Below, one piece after another: positions 56,105 to 64,000 of a DNA stretch of 64,000 nucleotides. Every line of letters starts with the position of its first letter. Within the stretch, counting starts at the first letter, position 1. The notes beneath the pieces were generated by a model, which was given only the letters and a program-made list of their open reading frames with translations, did not search any database and was not told the origin of the DNA. Origin of the DNA: Alphaproteobacteria bacterium (GTDB lineage: Bacteria; Myxococcota_A; UBA796; GCA-2862545); contig JACKEP010000005.1 in NCBI GenBank assembly GCA_020632915.1, positions 310,001-374,000 on the forward strand, read 5' to 3'. The translations under genes and the position numbers were made by a program.

Positions 56105-57718
56105 TCACGCCGACAGCGCCAGCCACCCCATCCGATCGCCGTCAGGCGCGGACGGCAGGTCGATGGCCATCTGGACCAGCTCCGGCTGGTCCGGCGCGTG
56201 GCTGCGCGCGGCGGCGACCAGCTCGGCGGCCACCGACGTCAGCTGCGTGAGGTTGTCCTGCAGCCGCGTGAGCAGCGCGTCGTCGTCGACGGGCGACAGG
56301 AGCGCGGCGTTCAGGGCGCGGAGCCAGGGCTGGGCGCTGTAGTCGAAGCGGCGGCTGCCGGCCGGATCGGTGGGCGCGGCGACGTCGGCCCAGCGCGTGA
56401 GCAGGGCCTGCACGTCGATGTTCATCGCGAAGAGCTTGCGCAGCACCGGCTCGGCGCGCGCGAGGAAGGCGTGGTCGGCGACCTTGCGGTTGGCGAACAG
56501 CAACGCCCACGACGACCAGTAGAAGGCGAAGTCCCACACCACCTTGGCGCGCATCGGCACCGGCCGCCCCATCATCGGGTAGCGGCCGCGGTAGGTGGGG
56601 AGGAAGCCACGGTACAGCGTGAGCATCCGCTGGTTGGCGGCCTCGATGCGGTCGGCGGCGTCCGGCAGGCCGTCGAGATCGGCGCAGATGCCGTCGCACA
56701 ACATGGTGTTGCCCATGGCGATGAAGTCGCTGCCCGGGCTGTAGAACGGATCGAGGAACACGCCGGCGTCGCCGACCAGGCCCCAGCGGTCGGGAGAGAA
56801 CACGCGCGTGGCGCTGTGGCTGTAGTGCTTGAGGACCAGGAAGTCCTGGAAGGCGCCGGCGGCTTCGACGGCGTCGGCGCACTGGGGCTCGTGGGTGCGC
56901 AGCCATGCGCGGGCGCCGGCTTCGGTGCGCAGCGACGAGAACGGGTGCAGCGCCTCGTCGACCACGATCCCCACGCTGGTGCTGCCCGAGGCCAGCGGGA
57001 TGAGCCACACCCAGTAGCCGGGACCGAGGAGGTGGTTGGTGGACAGGCGGCGCTCGGGGCGCGTCCATCCGGTGTAGCTGGGCGCGGTCGACCACTGCTC
57101 GAGGTCGATCGCGGACGGCACGCGGAACCAGGCGGCGTTGGTGTCGTGCGGAACGGTGCGCATCAGCCCGAGCTGCTTCTTGAGGAACGCCCGGCGCCCC
57201 GAGGCATCGACGACCCAGCGTGTGCGCGCCGTGGCCCCGCCGTCGGGGCCCGTCCACGACACGGTGTGCCCGTCGCCGTCGAGGGTGACGCCGGTGACCT
57301 TGGCGCCCTCGACGAGCGTCACGCCGCGCGCGGTGGCCAGCGCGGCGAGCTGGTTCTCCGCCCGTCCGCGGTCGAGCTGCCAGGAGCGCACCGGCATGAA
57401 GTCGGTGGGGCCGAGCTCGGGGCGCACGGCGATGTCGTCGTTCCGACCGTCGCCGAAGAAGAACCGCAACCCGAGCTTGGGCAGCTGGGTGGTCTCGAAC
57501 GTCTGGCGGAGGCCGAGGACGTCCCCGAAGTACAGCGCCGCGATCTCGACGGTGGACTCGCCCACCTTGTGAGCGGCTTCGGGGAGCGGGAACGTCGCCT
57601 TCTCGACGACGGTGACCTGGGTGCCCGGGCGGGCGAGCACGAGCTGGTTCGCGAGCGACAGGCCGGCGAGGCCTCCCCCGAGGATGACGACGTCGGTGTC
57701 CAGGCTGCGTGCGTTCAT
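56105..57718 (-). CDS. Flavin-dependent halogenase-type oxidoreductase
   Basis: 537 residues from ATG 57718 with GAGGAA upstream. FAD-binding GGGLAG (14-19), GEST (53-56), Lys81 in LPKLGLRFFF where PrnA-type halogenases have the catalytic Lys79, and WVWLIP (236-241) matching WxWxIP, the halogenase signature that blocks monooxygenation. VGDAGVFLDPFYSPG is the second FAD motif. The best reading is a phenolic or aryl halogenase acting on the aryl head of the polyene. A simple monooxygenase role is possible if the Lys does not function. It is the last gene of the minus-strand operon. Confidence 0.82.
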   Translation of the reverse strand: MNARSLDTDVVILGGGLAGLSLANQLVLARPGTQVTVVEKATFPLPEAAHKVGESTVEIAALYFGDVLGLRQTFETTQLPKLGLRFFFGDGRNDDIAVRPELGPTDFMPVRSWQLDRGRAENQLAALATARGVTLVEGAKVTGVTLDGDGHTVSWTGPDGGATARTRWVVDASGRRAFLKKQLGLMRTVPHDTNAAWFRVPSAIDLEQWSTAPSYTGWTRPERRLSTNHLLGPGYWVWLIPLASGSTSVGIVVDEALHPFSSLRTEAGARAWLRTHEPQCADAVEAAGAFQDFLVLKHYSHSATRVFSPDRWGLVGDAGVFLDPFYSPGSDFIAMGNTMLCDGICADLDGLPDAADRIEAANQRMLTLYRGFLPTYRGRYPMMGRPVPMRAKVVWDFAFYWSSWALLFANRKVADHAFLARAEPVLRKLFAMNIDVQALLTRWADVAAPTDPAGSRRFDYSAQPWLRALNAALLSPVDDDALLTRLQDNLTQLTSVAAELVAAARSHAPDQPELVQMAIDLPSAPDGDRMGWLALSA

Positions 57719-57738
57719 GGTTTCCTCATCCGGTCGCG

Positions 57739-59418
57739 TCACGATAACCCGACGGGCGGCGCGAACCCGAGCGTGCCCGAGGTGCACGACCGATCGTCCC
57801 GTCGCACGTCGAAGCGCACCGAGGCGCCGTCGCGGGTGGCCGAGAGCGTGACATGGTCGCCGGGCGCCAGCACCTCGCGGAAGCGCACCCGCCGCACCTC
57901 GTGGCAGGGGCCCAGGTCGGGCCAGGCCTCGGCCAGCGCCGGCAGCACGAGCACCGCGAGCAAGGCGACGCCGGGCAGGACGGGCGCGTCGGGGAAGTGA
58001 CCGTCGTACCAGGGACCCTCGGGGGGCACGACGAGCGGACGGCGGATCTGCGTCGGCGGCGGGGCCACGTCGGCGGCGCGCTCGGCGGTGCGGGCCGCGA
58101 GCACCTCCATCACCCGCGCGCGCGGTAGCTTGCCCTGGGCGTCGCGCGGCAGCGCGGGCACCAGGTGCAGCCGCGGCACCGCCACGGCGTCGAAACGATC
58201 GCGGAGGAAACGGCGCACCGTCGTGACGTCGGCGTCGGCGGCGACCACCAGCGCGTGGAGCAGCGTGCGCCCGCCCGGGGCGTCCGTGGCCACGACCACG
58301 GCGTCGGTGACCCCGGGAGCGCTCAGCAACGCCTGGGTGACCGAGCCGAGCGAGACGCGCTTGGACGCCACCTTGACCACGTCGTCGAGGCGACCCAGGT
58401 GCAGGAAGCGCCCGTCGGGCAGCGGTGCGATGCGGTCGTCGCACGGGCGCGGGCGGGGCTCTGACGCCGCGGTGAACGGTGACGCGAGCAGCAGGCGCCC
58501 GTCCGCATCGGCCGTCACCGTCACGCCCGGCAGGGGGGTCCACGCCTCGCCGTCGGCCCGTCGGCGCCACGCGATGCCGCCCGTCTCGGTGGAGCCGAAC
58601 ACCTCGGTGACGTGGACCCCGAACCGCGACCGCATGGCGTCGGCGGTGGGGCCGGGCAGCGGCGCGCCCGAGGAGAACACGGTGCGCACGGAGGCCATGT
58701 CGACGGGCTGGGCGTCGGTCAGCGTGCGCAGGTGGGCCGGGACGGTGACCAGGACCCCGGCCTGCAGGCCGCGCACCCGCGCGCCGACCGCCTCGGGGAA
58801 CAGCGGCGTGTCGTCGTGGAAGGCCCCCCCCGCCACCAGCGGCAGGAGCACGCCGAACAGCAGGCCGTAGATGTGGTGCGGGGGGATCGTCGCCACCACC
58901 ACGGGCGCACGCGGCCCGCGCAGGAACACGCCGGCGAGCGCGTCGGCCTCGCCCAGCAGCTGGGCCGCGGTCTTGGCGTGCAGGCGCACGTCGCCGGTGC
59001 TGCCGGACGTGGAGAGGCGCACGAGCACCTGGTCGGGCGCCGGTCGACGCAGGGGCGTGAGGACGGCGTCGGCGTCGTCGTCCTCGTCCAGGACCGGCCG
59101 CACGTCCCATCCTGGCCCGTCACCGTCGACCAGCACGGGGATCCGGTCCAGGAGCGCGGCGAGCACGGCGGGGGTGTGGTTCAGCGGCAGCACCACGGTC
59201 TCGCCGCGCGACCAGCACGCCAGCAGGCCGACGCAGAAGGCGTAGCGGCCCTGGCAGAGCACGGCGCGCTCGGCCACCACGGGCCCCAGCGCTGCGGCGA
59301 CGCGGGCCACGTGGCGGGTGAGCGTGGCGGCGGTGCGCACGGGGTGGGCGCACACCACGGCCTCGGCGGGGTGAGGGAGCAGCGGGATCGGCGGGCGGTC
59401 AGCGGCGTCGTGGGACAC
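57739..59418 (-). CDS. AMP-ligase fused to a hotdog dehydratase
   Basis: 559 residues from GTG 59418. Residues 1-450 are an acyl-AMP ligase: STSGSTG (136-142), GSTETGG (275-281) and the C-terminal Lys430 in DAQGKLPR. Residues 455-559 are a hotdog domain with HFPDAPVLPG (His474), the FabZ/FabA dehydratase motif. Fused ligase-dehydratase proteins are known from xanthomonadin and aryl-polyene systems, where ligase and dehydratase may also be separate (ApeH, ApeI). It would load the cinnamate-type starter onto ACP and dehydrate chain intermediates. Confidence 0.87.
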   Translation of the reverse strand: MSHDAADRPPIPLLPHPAEAVVCAHPVRTAATLTRHVARVAAALGPVVAERAVLCQGRYAFCVGLLACWSRGETVVLPLNHTPAVLAALLDRIPVLVDGDGPGWDVRPVLDEDDDADAVLTPLRRPAPDQVLVRLSTSGSTGDVRLHAKTAAQLLGEADALAGVFLRGPRAPVVVATIPPHHIYGLLFGVLLPLVAGGAFHDDTPLFPEAVGARVRGLQAGVLVTVPAHLRTLTDAQPVDMASVRTVFSSGAPLPGPTADAMRSRFGVHVTEVFGSTETGGIAWRRRADGEAWTPLPGVTVTADADGRLLLASPFTAASEPRPRPCDDRIAPLPDGRFLHLGRLDDVVKVASKRVSLGSVTQALLSAPGVTDAVVVATDAPGGRTLLHALVVAADADVTTVRRFLRDRFDAVAVPRLHLVPALPRDAQGKLPRARVMEVLAARTAERAADVAPPPTQIRRPLVVPPEGPWYDGHFPDAPVLPGVALLAVLVLPALAEAWPDLGPCHEVRRVRFREVLAPGDHVTLSATRDGASVRFDVRRDDRSCTSGTLGFAPPVGLS

Positions 59419-59437
59419 GGGGCCCCCAGGCCGTCGC

Positions 59438-59686
59438 TCAGGCGCGTGCGCGCACGAAGTCGGCGAGGCTCTTGAGGTTGACGAAGATGGACTTGTTCTG
59501 GTCGTCTTCGGCGTTGAACTCGACGCCGTACTTGCGGCGGATCGCCATGGCGAGCTCGAGGGCGTCGACGGAGTCGAGCCCGAGCGTCTCGAACAGATCG
59601 GCCTGGACGTCGAAGGTGTCGGGGAGGGGGTCGAGCTGCAGGGAGGTCTCGATCAGCTTCTTGAGCTCGAGCTCCAGGGCGTCCAT
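59438..59686 (-). CDS. Acyl carrier protein
   Basis: 82 residues from ATG 59686 with AGGAG upstream. The 4'-phosphopantetheine Ser39 is in LGLDSVDALEL, and the helices match ACP folds. It carries starter and growing chain in the cluster. It is the first gene of the minus-strand operon; the 170-bp gap upstream to a divergent sulfatase gene probably carries promoters. Clusters of this type often have two ACPs, but only one is seen here. Confidence 0.9.
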   Translation of the reverse strand: MDALELELKKLIETSLQLDPLPDTFDVQADLFETLGLDSVDALELAMAIRRKYGVEFNAEDDQNKSIFVNLKSLADFVRARA

Positions 59687-59856
59687 GGCTTCTCCTGGGG
59701 CGCGGACGAACGTTCGGCGCGCGCGGACTGGCTCGGCCTAGCGTGACGGGGTGCGTCCTGCCATGGTGGACCGGGTCCGGTCGTCGTGCGCGCTGTGCAG
59801 GTCGCGTGGCCCATCGGATACGTTCGTGCGCTGCGCGGACGACCTCGGAGGCGGGC

Positions 59857-61287
59857 GTGCGACTCGGGCGAGGCATCGTGAGGATCGGGGTCGCCGTCGC
59901 GCTCGGGGCGTGCCGGCCGGGCACCGACGTCGCGGGCGACACCGACACCGCCCCCACCGACACGGTGCCCGATCGGGTGCCGGTGGCGCCGAACGTGTTG
60001 ATCGTGCTGATGGACGACGTCGGCCGCGACGGGGTGGGCACCTACGGTCAGCACCCCGACGCGCCGCCCACCCCCACGCTCGACGCGCTGGCCGCCGACG
60101 GGGTGCTGTTCACCCACGCCTGGGCCACGCCGGAGTGCTCCCCCACCCGGGCGGCGCTGCTGTCCGGTCGCTACGGTCGACGCACCGGGGTGGGCATCGC
60201 GTTCAGCCCGAGCGGCGACGCGCCGTCCCTGTCGCTCGACGAGGTGCTCCTCCCCGAGGCGCTGCGCCAGGCCGACGAGCCGTGGGCGACGGCGGTGGTG
60301 GGCAAGTGGCACCTGGGCAACGACGCCACGGGCGGCATCGACAACCCGCGGCTGCAGGGCTTCGACACCTTCCGAGGTACGGTGGGCAACCTCTTCGACG
60401 GCCACACCCAGGACGACGGCGAGCAGGACTACGAGCACTGGGAGAAGGTCGAGGACGGCGCCGTGCGCTGGGTCGACGCCTACGCCACCACCGAGGAGAT
60501 CGACGACGCGCTCGAGCTGGTGTCGACGCTGCCGCAGCCGTGGTTCGTCTACCTGTCGCTGCACGCTGCGCACAAGCCGTTCCACGTGCCGCCGGCTGGC
60601 CTCGACCAGACGGGCGCCCGCGCGGGCGACGACGACCCGACGCTGTTCCGCGCCATGGTGAGCGCCCTCGACACCGAGCTCGGAAGGCTGCTCGCGTCGA
60701 TGCCCGCCGCACGCCGTGCGCGCACCACCGTGTTCGTGATCGGTGACAACGGCTCGCCCGCCACGGCGACCACGCCGCCCTTCCCGGCCGACATGGCGAA
60801 GAAGTCTGTCTACGAAGCGGGCGTGGGCGTGCCGTTCGTCGTCAGCGGCGCCGGCGTCGCGGCCCGGGGGGCGGTGTGCGACGCGCTGGTGTCGGTGGTC
60901 GACGTCGTGCCCACCGTGCTCGCGCTCGCCGGCGTGGCCCCCGACGATCCGGCGCTCCCGGTCTTCGACGGCGTGAGCCTGGTGCCGTGGCTCGACGACC
61001 CGTCGCTGCCGTCGGGGCGTGCCACCCAGTACGCGGAGCTGTTCAGCCCGAACGGCGTCGACCGCCCCCGCGTCGTCGACGACCGGGCCATCTCGGATGG
61101 CCGTTTCAAGCTGGTGGTCCACCGCGGCGGCCGTCGCGAGTTCTACGACCTCGACGGCCGGGTGGTGGAGGGCGACGACCTGCTCCACACCGGCGAGGGC
61201 ACACTGGACGGCGTGCAGGCTGCGGCGCGCGAACGCTTGGAGGCCGCGCTGGTCGACGTCGACGCTGCGCTCGGTGGCCTGCGGTGA
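59857..61287 (+). CDS. Lipoprotein sulfatase
   Basis: 476 residues from GTG 59857 after GGAGG. The signal ends at ALGAC with lipidated Cys19, then a Thr/Asp-rich linker. NVLIVLMDDVGRDG provides Asp53 and Asp54 for Ca binding. The formylglycine site is Cys94 in ECSPTRAALLSGRYGRRTG, which matches the CxPxR consensus, so maturation by an FGE is expected. GKWHLG and SLHAAHKPFHVP are further family motifs. It would cleave sulfate esters from surface glycans or lipids. It overlaps the SGNH-type gene by four bases. Confidence 0.9.
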   Translation: MRLGRGIVRIGVAVALGACRPGTDVAGDTDTAPTDTVPDRVPVAPNVLIVLMDDVGRDGVGTYGQHPDAPPTPTLDALAADGVLFTHAWATPECSPTRAALLSGRYGRRTGVGIAFSPSGDAPSLSLDEVLLPEALRQADEPWATAVVGKWHLGNDATGGIDNPRLQGFDTFRGTVGNLFDGHTQDDGEQDYEHWEKVEDGAVRWVDAYATTEEIDDALELVSTLPQPWFVYLSLHAAHKPFHVPPAGLDQTGARAGDDDPTLFRAMVSALDTELGRLLASMPAARRARTTVFVIGDNGSPATATTPPFPADMAKKSVYEAGVGVPFVVSGAGVAARGAVCDALVSVVDVVPTVLALAGVAPDDPALPVFDGVSLVPWLDDPSLPSGRATQYAELFSPNGVDRPRVVDDRAISDGRFKLVVHRGGRREFYDLDGRVVEGDDLLHTGEGTLDGVQAAARERLEAALVDVDAALGGLR

Positions 61288-63626
61288 GCCTGCCGGCGAA
61301 CGGCGCGGCGCGGGCGGCGTGGGCGCGCCTCCTCGCCGCCCTCGGACCGATCGGCGTGCTGGGCGGAGCGGCGGCGGTGGGGTGGACGGCGCCCCAGGCC
61401 GAGCAGGTGGTGGCGATGGACGCCGCCGTGGACCGCGTGCAGCCCGACGTGGTCGTGGTGGGCAACTCGCTGGCACGCCTGGGGGTGGACGTCGACGCGC
61501 TCGCGGAGGCCGTGCCGGGCGTAGCGCGGGGCCTGTCGCTGACGATGGACGGCAGCGGTCCGGCCACGTGGGAGGCCGTGCTGGCGCGGCGGGTGTGGGC
61601 GCGGGGTGCGGCGCCCACGCTGGTCGTGGTGCCCACGCTGCTGTCCGAGGCCACCCGCGCGTCCGGGGACGACGCGTGGGATCGGGACGCCCTGGCGCTG
61701 CACACCGACGATGGCTTCCACGCCGGCAGACGTCGCGTCCGCGCCGCGGTCGATGCCCCCGGACGGGCGCTGGCGGGGTGGATCCTCGCGGCCTGGCACC
61801 CCGCGGCGGGAGCCGATGAGGTCGACGCCGCGGTGCGTCGGGTGCTCGGCGAGGGCCTGACCATCGACGCGGGGGGCGCGCGCTGGGCCCTGCCGGCGGT
61901 GCCGGGTGCGGCGCCTGCAGGTGGCGGGGATCGAGACGCCCTGCGACGCGTGGTCGCGGCTGCGCGCGACGAAGGGGCCGCCGTGCTGGTGGTGTGGCTC
62001 CCGGTGCGCGCGCACGCCACCGAGCGGCCCGTCGACGTGGACGCGGCGCACGCGCTGACGGCGGCGCTCGCAGACGCGTCGGGCGTCGGGGTGCTGGACC
62101 TGTCGGATCTGGTGCTGCCGGCGGAGGCCTTCGTGGACGACCGTCACCTCGCCCCGCAGGGACAGGAGGTGGTCACCGGGCGCATCGGGGCCTACCTGCG
62201 GTCCCACGGCGGCGACGCCCGCCCGGCCGTGTTCCGGTTCCCGCCGGGCCGACCGCCGCTCGTCGGGGTGACGCTGACGCGCTCCGGCGCGCCCCCGCCC
62301 GCGCCGCAGGCCCAGCGCGAGCCCCTCCGGGACTGCTGTGTGCTGCTTCGCGTGCCGGCCTTGGCGCCGATGTCCCACGCGGGCCTGCTGGCGCGAGGGC
62401 TCACCCCCGTGTCCCCGCTGCGGGCCTGGGGCCCCGACGGCATGCTCGACCCCCTCGGGGTCGGCGCGGAGGACCGCTGCGACGGCACGAGCCGCCACGC
62501 CGCGGACGCGGTCGTCGCCTGTCTCGACGGCGCGGACGGGGACGCGCTCCGGCTCGGATGGGACCCGGCACCGACCACCGTCGTGGGGGGGGCCTCGGCC
62601 GTGTGGGCGCTGCCGGGCACGACGCTGACGTGGACCCTGCCCGCCGTGACGGGCACCCCGGAGGTGGTGGGCAGCGTCGTGGAGGTGGTGCCGGGGCGCT
62701 CGGCCAGCGCAGCGGGCGGGCCGCCGTCCCTGGAGGCGGGCGCCGGACCGTTCGCCGTCGCGCGCCATGGCCATCGGTTCGCGGTGCATGGCGCGCTGGG
62801 CGATCCGACGTCCGGTCGGGTCACGTGGACGACGCCGGCCGACGGTGCCTACGCCCAGCTGGAGGCCCTCGGGCTGCGGTGGCCCGATGGTGCCGAGCAG
62901 TGGTTCGTCGGGCACGCCGCGGGGGCAGCCCCGCGGGAGCTGGCGCTGCTCGACCCGGACGTCGGCGCCCGCGTGGAGCGGCCTGGACCGGATGTCCCCG
63001 TGACGCTGGACGGCCCGGCCCAGCCCCAGCCCACGCCGGGGCTCGTGTTGCTGCCGTCGCGCGCGGTCGGCTCGCTGTCGGACAGGGCGCGGCTCGGCCG
63101 CGATCCGGGGGCTGCGTGCAATCCGGTGCGCGTCGACGGCCCGGACGGCCCGCTGGGCGGTCCGAACGCCGATCTGTCCGCCCTGCACGCCGGCCGGTCC
63201 GGCTACCTGCTGGTGCCCGACGGGGTGCTGGTGGGCCAGGGCGACGGCGCGCTGACGGTGGTGCGCACCGCGGACCTGCCGCGGCCCCACTGTCGGGGGG
63301 TCGCCTGGGTGCACGCAGGCGGCGCGTCGTGGACGGCGACGGTGCCCGGGTCGCGGCTGGTGGCGGGCGCGGCGTCGCTGTTCGTGCGCGGCGCGGCGTT
63401 CGGCGTGGACGGCACCGTGGACGTGGACGTGCGCGTGGACGACGACGTGGTGGCGCACCACGTGGTGACGGCCGCCGCGCTGGCAGCCGGGGTGGTCCTG
63501 CCGCTCGACCCGATGGTGGGGCCGGGCGACGGCGAGGTCACCGTGGCGCTGGCGAGTCCGCGCCCGGCGGATCTGTCGGTGCTGCTCGACGCGGTCACGC
63601 TGCGTGAAGCGGGGGCGGGGGACTGA
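61284..63626 (+). CDS. Large membrane-anchored SGNH-fold protein (paralog 2)
   Basis: 780 residues from GTG 61284. A hydrophobic N-terminal helix (about 17-36) is a likely anchor. VVVVGNSLA (Ser62) resembles the SGNH nucleophile block and DDRH (Asp285, His288) the DxxH block. The C-terminal 480 residues are beta-rich, like those of the gene at 6235-8646, with which it shares overall layout. Its overlap with the sulfatase suggests joint action on sulfated surface glycans or lipids. The protein lies in the periplasm or faces outward. Confidence 0.65.
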   Translation: MSLPANGAARAAWARLLAALGPIGVLGGAAAVGWTAPQAEQVVAMDAAVDRVQPDVVVVGNSLARLGVDVDALAEAVPGVARGLSLTMDGSGPATWEAVLARRVWARGAAPTLVVVPTLLSEATRASGDDAWDRDALALHTDDGFHAGRRRVRAAVDAPGRALAGWILAAWHPAAGADEVDAAVRRVLGEGLTIDAGGARWALPAVPGAAPAGGGDRDALRRVVAAARDEGAAVLVVWLPVRAHATERPVDVDAAHALTAALADASGVGVLDLSDLVLPAEAFVDDRHLAPQGQEVVTGRIGAYLRSHGGDARPAVFRFPPGRPPLVGVTLTRSGAPPPAPQAQREPLRDCCVLLRVPALAPMSHAGLLARGLTPVSPLRAWGPDGMLDPLGVGAEDRCDGTSRHAADAVVACLDGADGDALRLGWDPAPTTVVGGASAVWALPGTTLTWTLPAVTGTPEVVGSVVEVVPGRSASAAGGPPSLEAGAGPFAVARHGHRFAVHGALGDPTSGRVTWTTPADGAYAQLEALGLRWPDGAEQWFVGHAAGAAPRELALLDPDVGARVERPGPDVPVTLDGPAQPQPTPGLVLLPSRAVGSLSDRARLGRDPGAACNPVRVDGPDGPLGGPNADLSALHAGRSGYLLVPDGVLVGQGDGALTVVRTADLPRPHCRGVAWVHAGGASWTATVPGSRLVAGAASLFVRGAAFGVDGTVDVDVRVDDDVVAHHVVTAAALAAGVVLPLDPMVGPGDGEVTVALASPRPADLSVLLDAVTLREAGAGD

Positions 63627-63650
63627 CCGGACGGCGGCCCGGTCGCCCGC

Positions 63651-64000
63651 TCAGGCGTCGTCGTCGGAGGCGAGGCGCCCGGCGGCGCGCTCCTCGGCGA
63701 GCCACTCGTTCAACCCCAGGCGGGTCCACTGGTGGAAGAACTGGCCCCGCGCCGGGCCGACGGCCTCGGCCGCGGCGGTCTTGTTGCCGTGGTGCTTCCA
63801 GGCCCACCACAGGAAGTGGCGTGCAAACAGGTCCTTGGCGTCCTTCCACTGGGGGAGGCCTTCCTCGGGGATCGGCAGCAGCCAGGGCACGCCGTGCCGC
63901 GCGGACGGATCCTCCGGGTCGACAGTGACCCGGAGCTCGTTCGGGGCGGGGGCGGGCTCGGGGCGCGGCTCCGCGAGGCGGTCCCGGAAGACGACGCGGT
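63651..64000 (-). CDS. C-terminal part of a Fis-type regulator
   Basis: The minus-strand frame is open from the stop at 63651 to the window edge, about 116 residues. The segment KDLFARHFLWWAWKHHGNKTAAAEAVG followed by a helix with FFHQWTRLGL matches the Fis/NtrC C-terminal helix-turn-helix, including the GNKTAAAE core. The upstream stretch is a Pro-rich linker. The rest of the protein, presumably a sigma-54 activator or an FHA- or kinase-linked regulator, lies beyond the edge. Confidence 0.7.
   Translation of the reverse strand, partial: RVVFRDRLAEPRPEPAPAPNELRVTVDPEDPSARHGVPWLLPIPEEGLPQWKDAKDLFARHFLWWAWKHHGNKTAAAEAVGPARGQFFHQWTRLGLNEWLAEERAAGRLASDDDA

Noticed and set aside
56105..59110. 1001-residue minus-strand frame joining the halogenase and part of the ligase region
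   Set aside because: It is an upstream extension in the halogenase frame through the ligase gene in another phase; the halogenase has a clear ATG with ribosome site at 57718.

Overview
The window is about 70% GC, densely coded and mostly lipoprotein- and secretion-rich. Ten tandem MopE-type Asp-rich calcium/metal-binding repeats, several NHL-repeat lipoproteins, a PHM-like copper monooxygenase with an N-terminal haem motif, a lipoprotein with a MYXO-CTERM-like tail, and DVW/VG propeller lipoproteins together suggest Myxococcota or a close deltaproteobacterial relative. That placement is inferred from gene content, not from a marker phylogeny. No rRNA, tRNA, insertion sequence, CRISPR array or prophage was recognised.

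Layout. 1-6.2 kb: a cut membrane protein, a large repeat protein and a secreted DUF2341-like lipoprotein. 6.2-10 kb: a large SGNH-fold protein, a sirtuin and a MAPEG membrane protein. 10-14.4 kb: a 2-oxoacid dehydrogenase operon (E1beta-like, E2, short E1alpha-like, E3) in which both E1 subunits have lost expected catalytic residues while E2 and E3 look intact. 14.5-16.9 kb: an unknown protein, a cN-II-type HAD 5'-nucleotidase and a small membrane protein, with strong hairpins between and after them. 16.9-24 kb: one minus-strand histidine operon, hisG-hisC/HAD-hisB-hisH-hisF-hisA/I/E-hisD. All its genes overlap, and two gene fusions let seven polypeptides cover every step from PRPP+ATP to histidine. 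24-26.5 kb: a dolichol/phytol-kinase-like protein and a desaturase. 26.6-32.9 kb: a TetR-controlled efflux operon whose last ORF fuses an RND permease to a TolC-family outer-membrane factor. 32.9-42.9 kb: a run of lipoproteins and secreted proteins (GH114, thrombospondin-3 repeats, three tandem NHL proteins, a CX4CH haem protein) and an inositol-monophosphatase. 43-51 kb: ThrRS without a TGS domain, a COG3650-like lipoprotein, the PHM-like monooxygenase, a hydrolase, the agmatine-to-putrescine pair aguA-aguB, and a CusF-SCO1 copper lipoprotein.

51.2-59.7 kb is the most striking region: two convergent operons resembling an aryl-polyene/xanthomonadin-type type II polyketide cluster. The plus-strand operon encodes an MIO aromatic ammonia-lyase, a ketosynthase, a chain-length factor, a hotdog dehydratase and a ketoreductase. 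The minus-strand operon encodes an ACP, a fused AMP-ligase/dehydratase and a flavin-dependent halogenase with the WxWxIP motif and a PrnA-like lysine. Together they could make a halogenated aryl polyene pigment. The exporter, glycosyl/acyltransferase and thioesterase usual for such clusters are not in the window. It ends with a lipoprotein sulfatase overlapping a second copy of the large SGNH-type protein, and the C-terminus of a Fis-type regulator.
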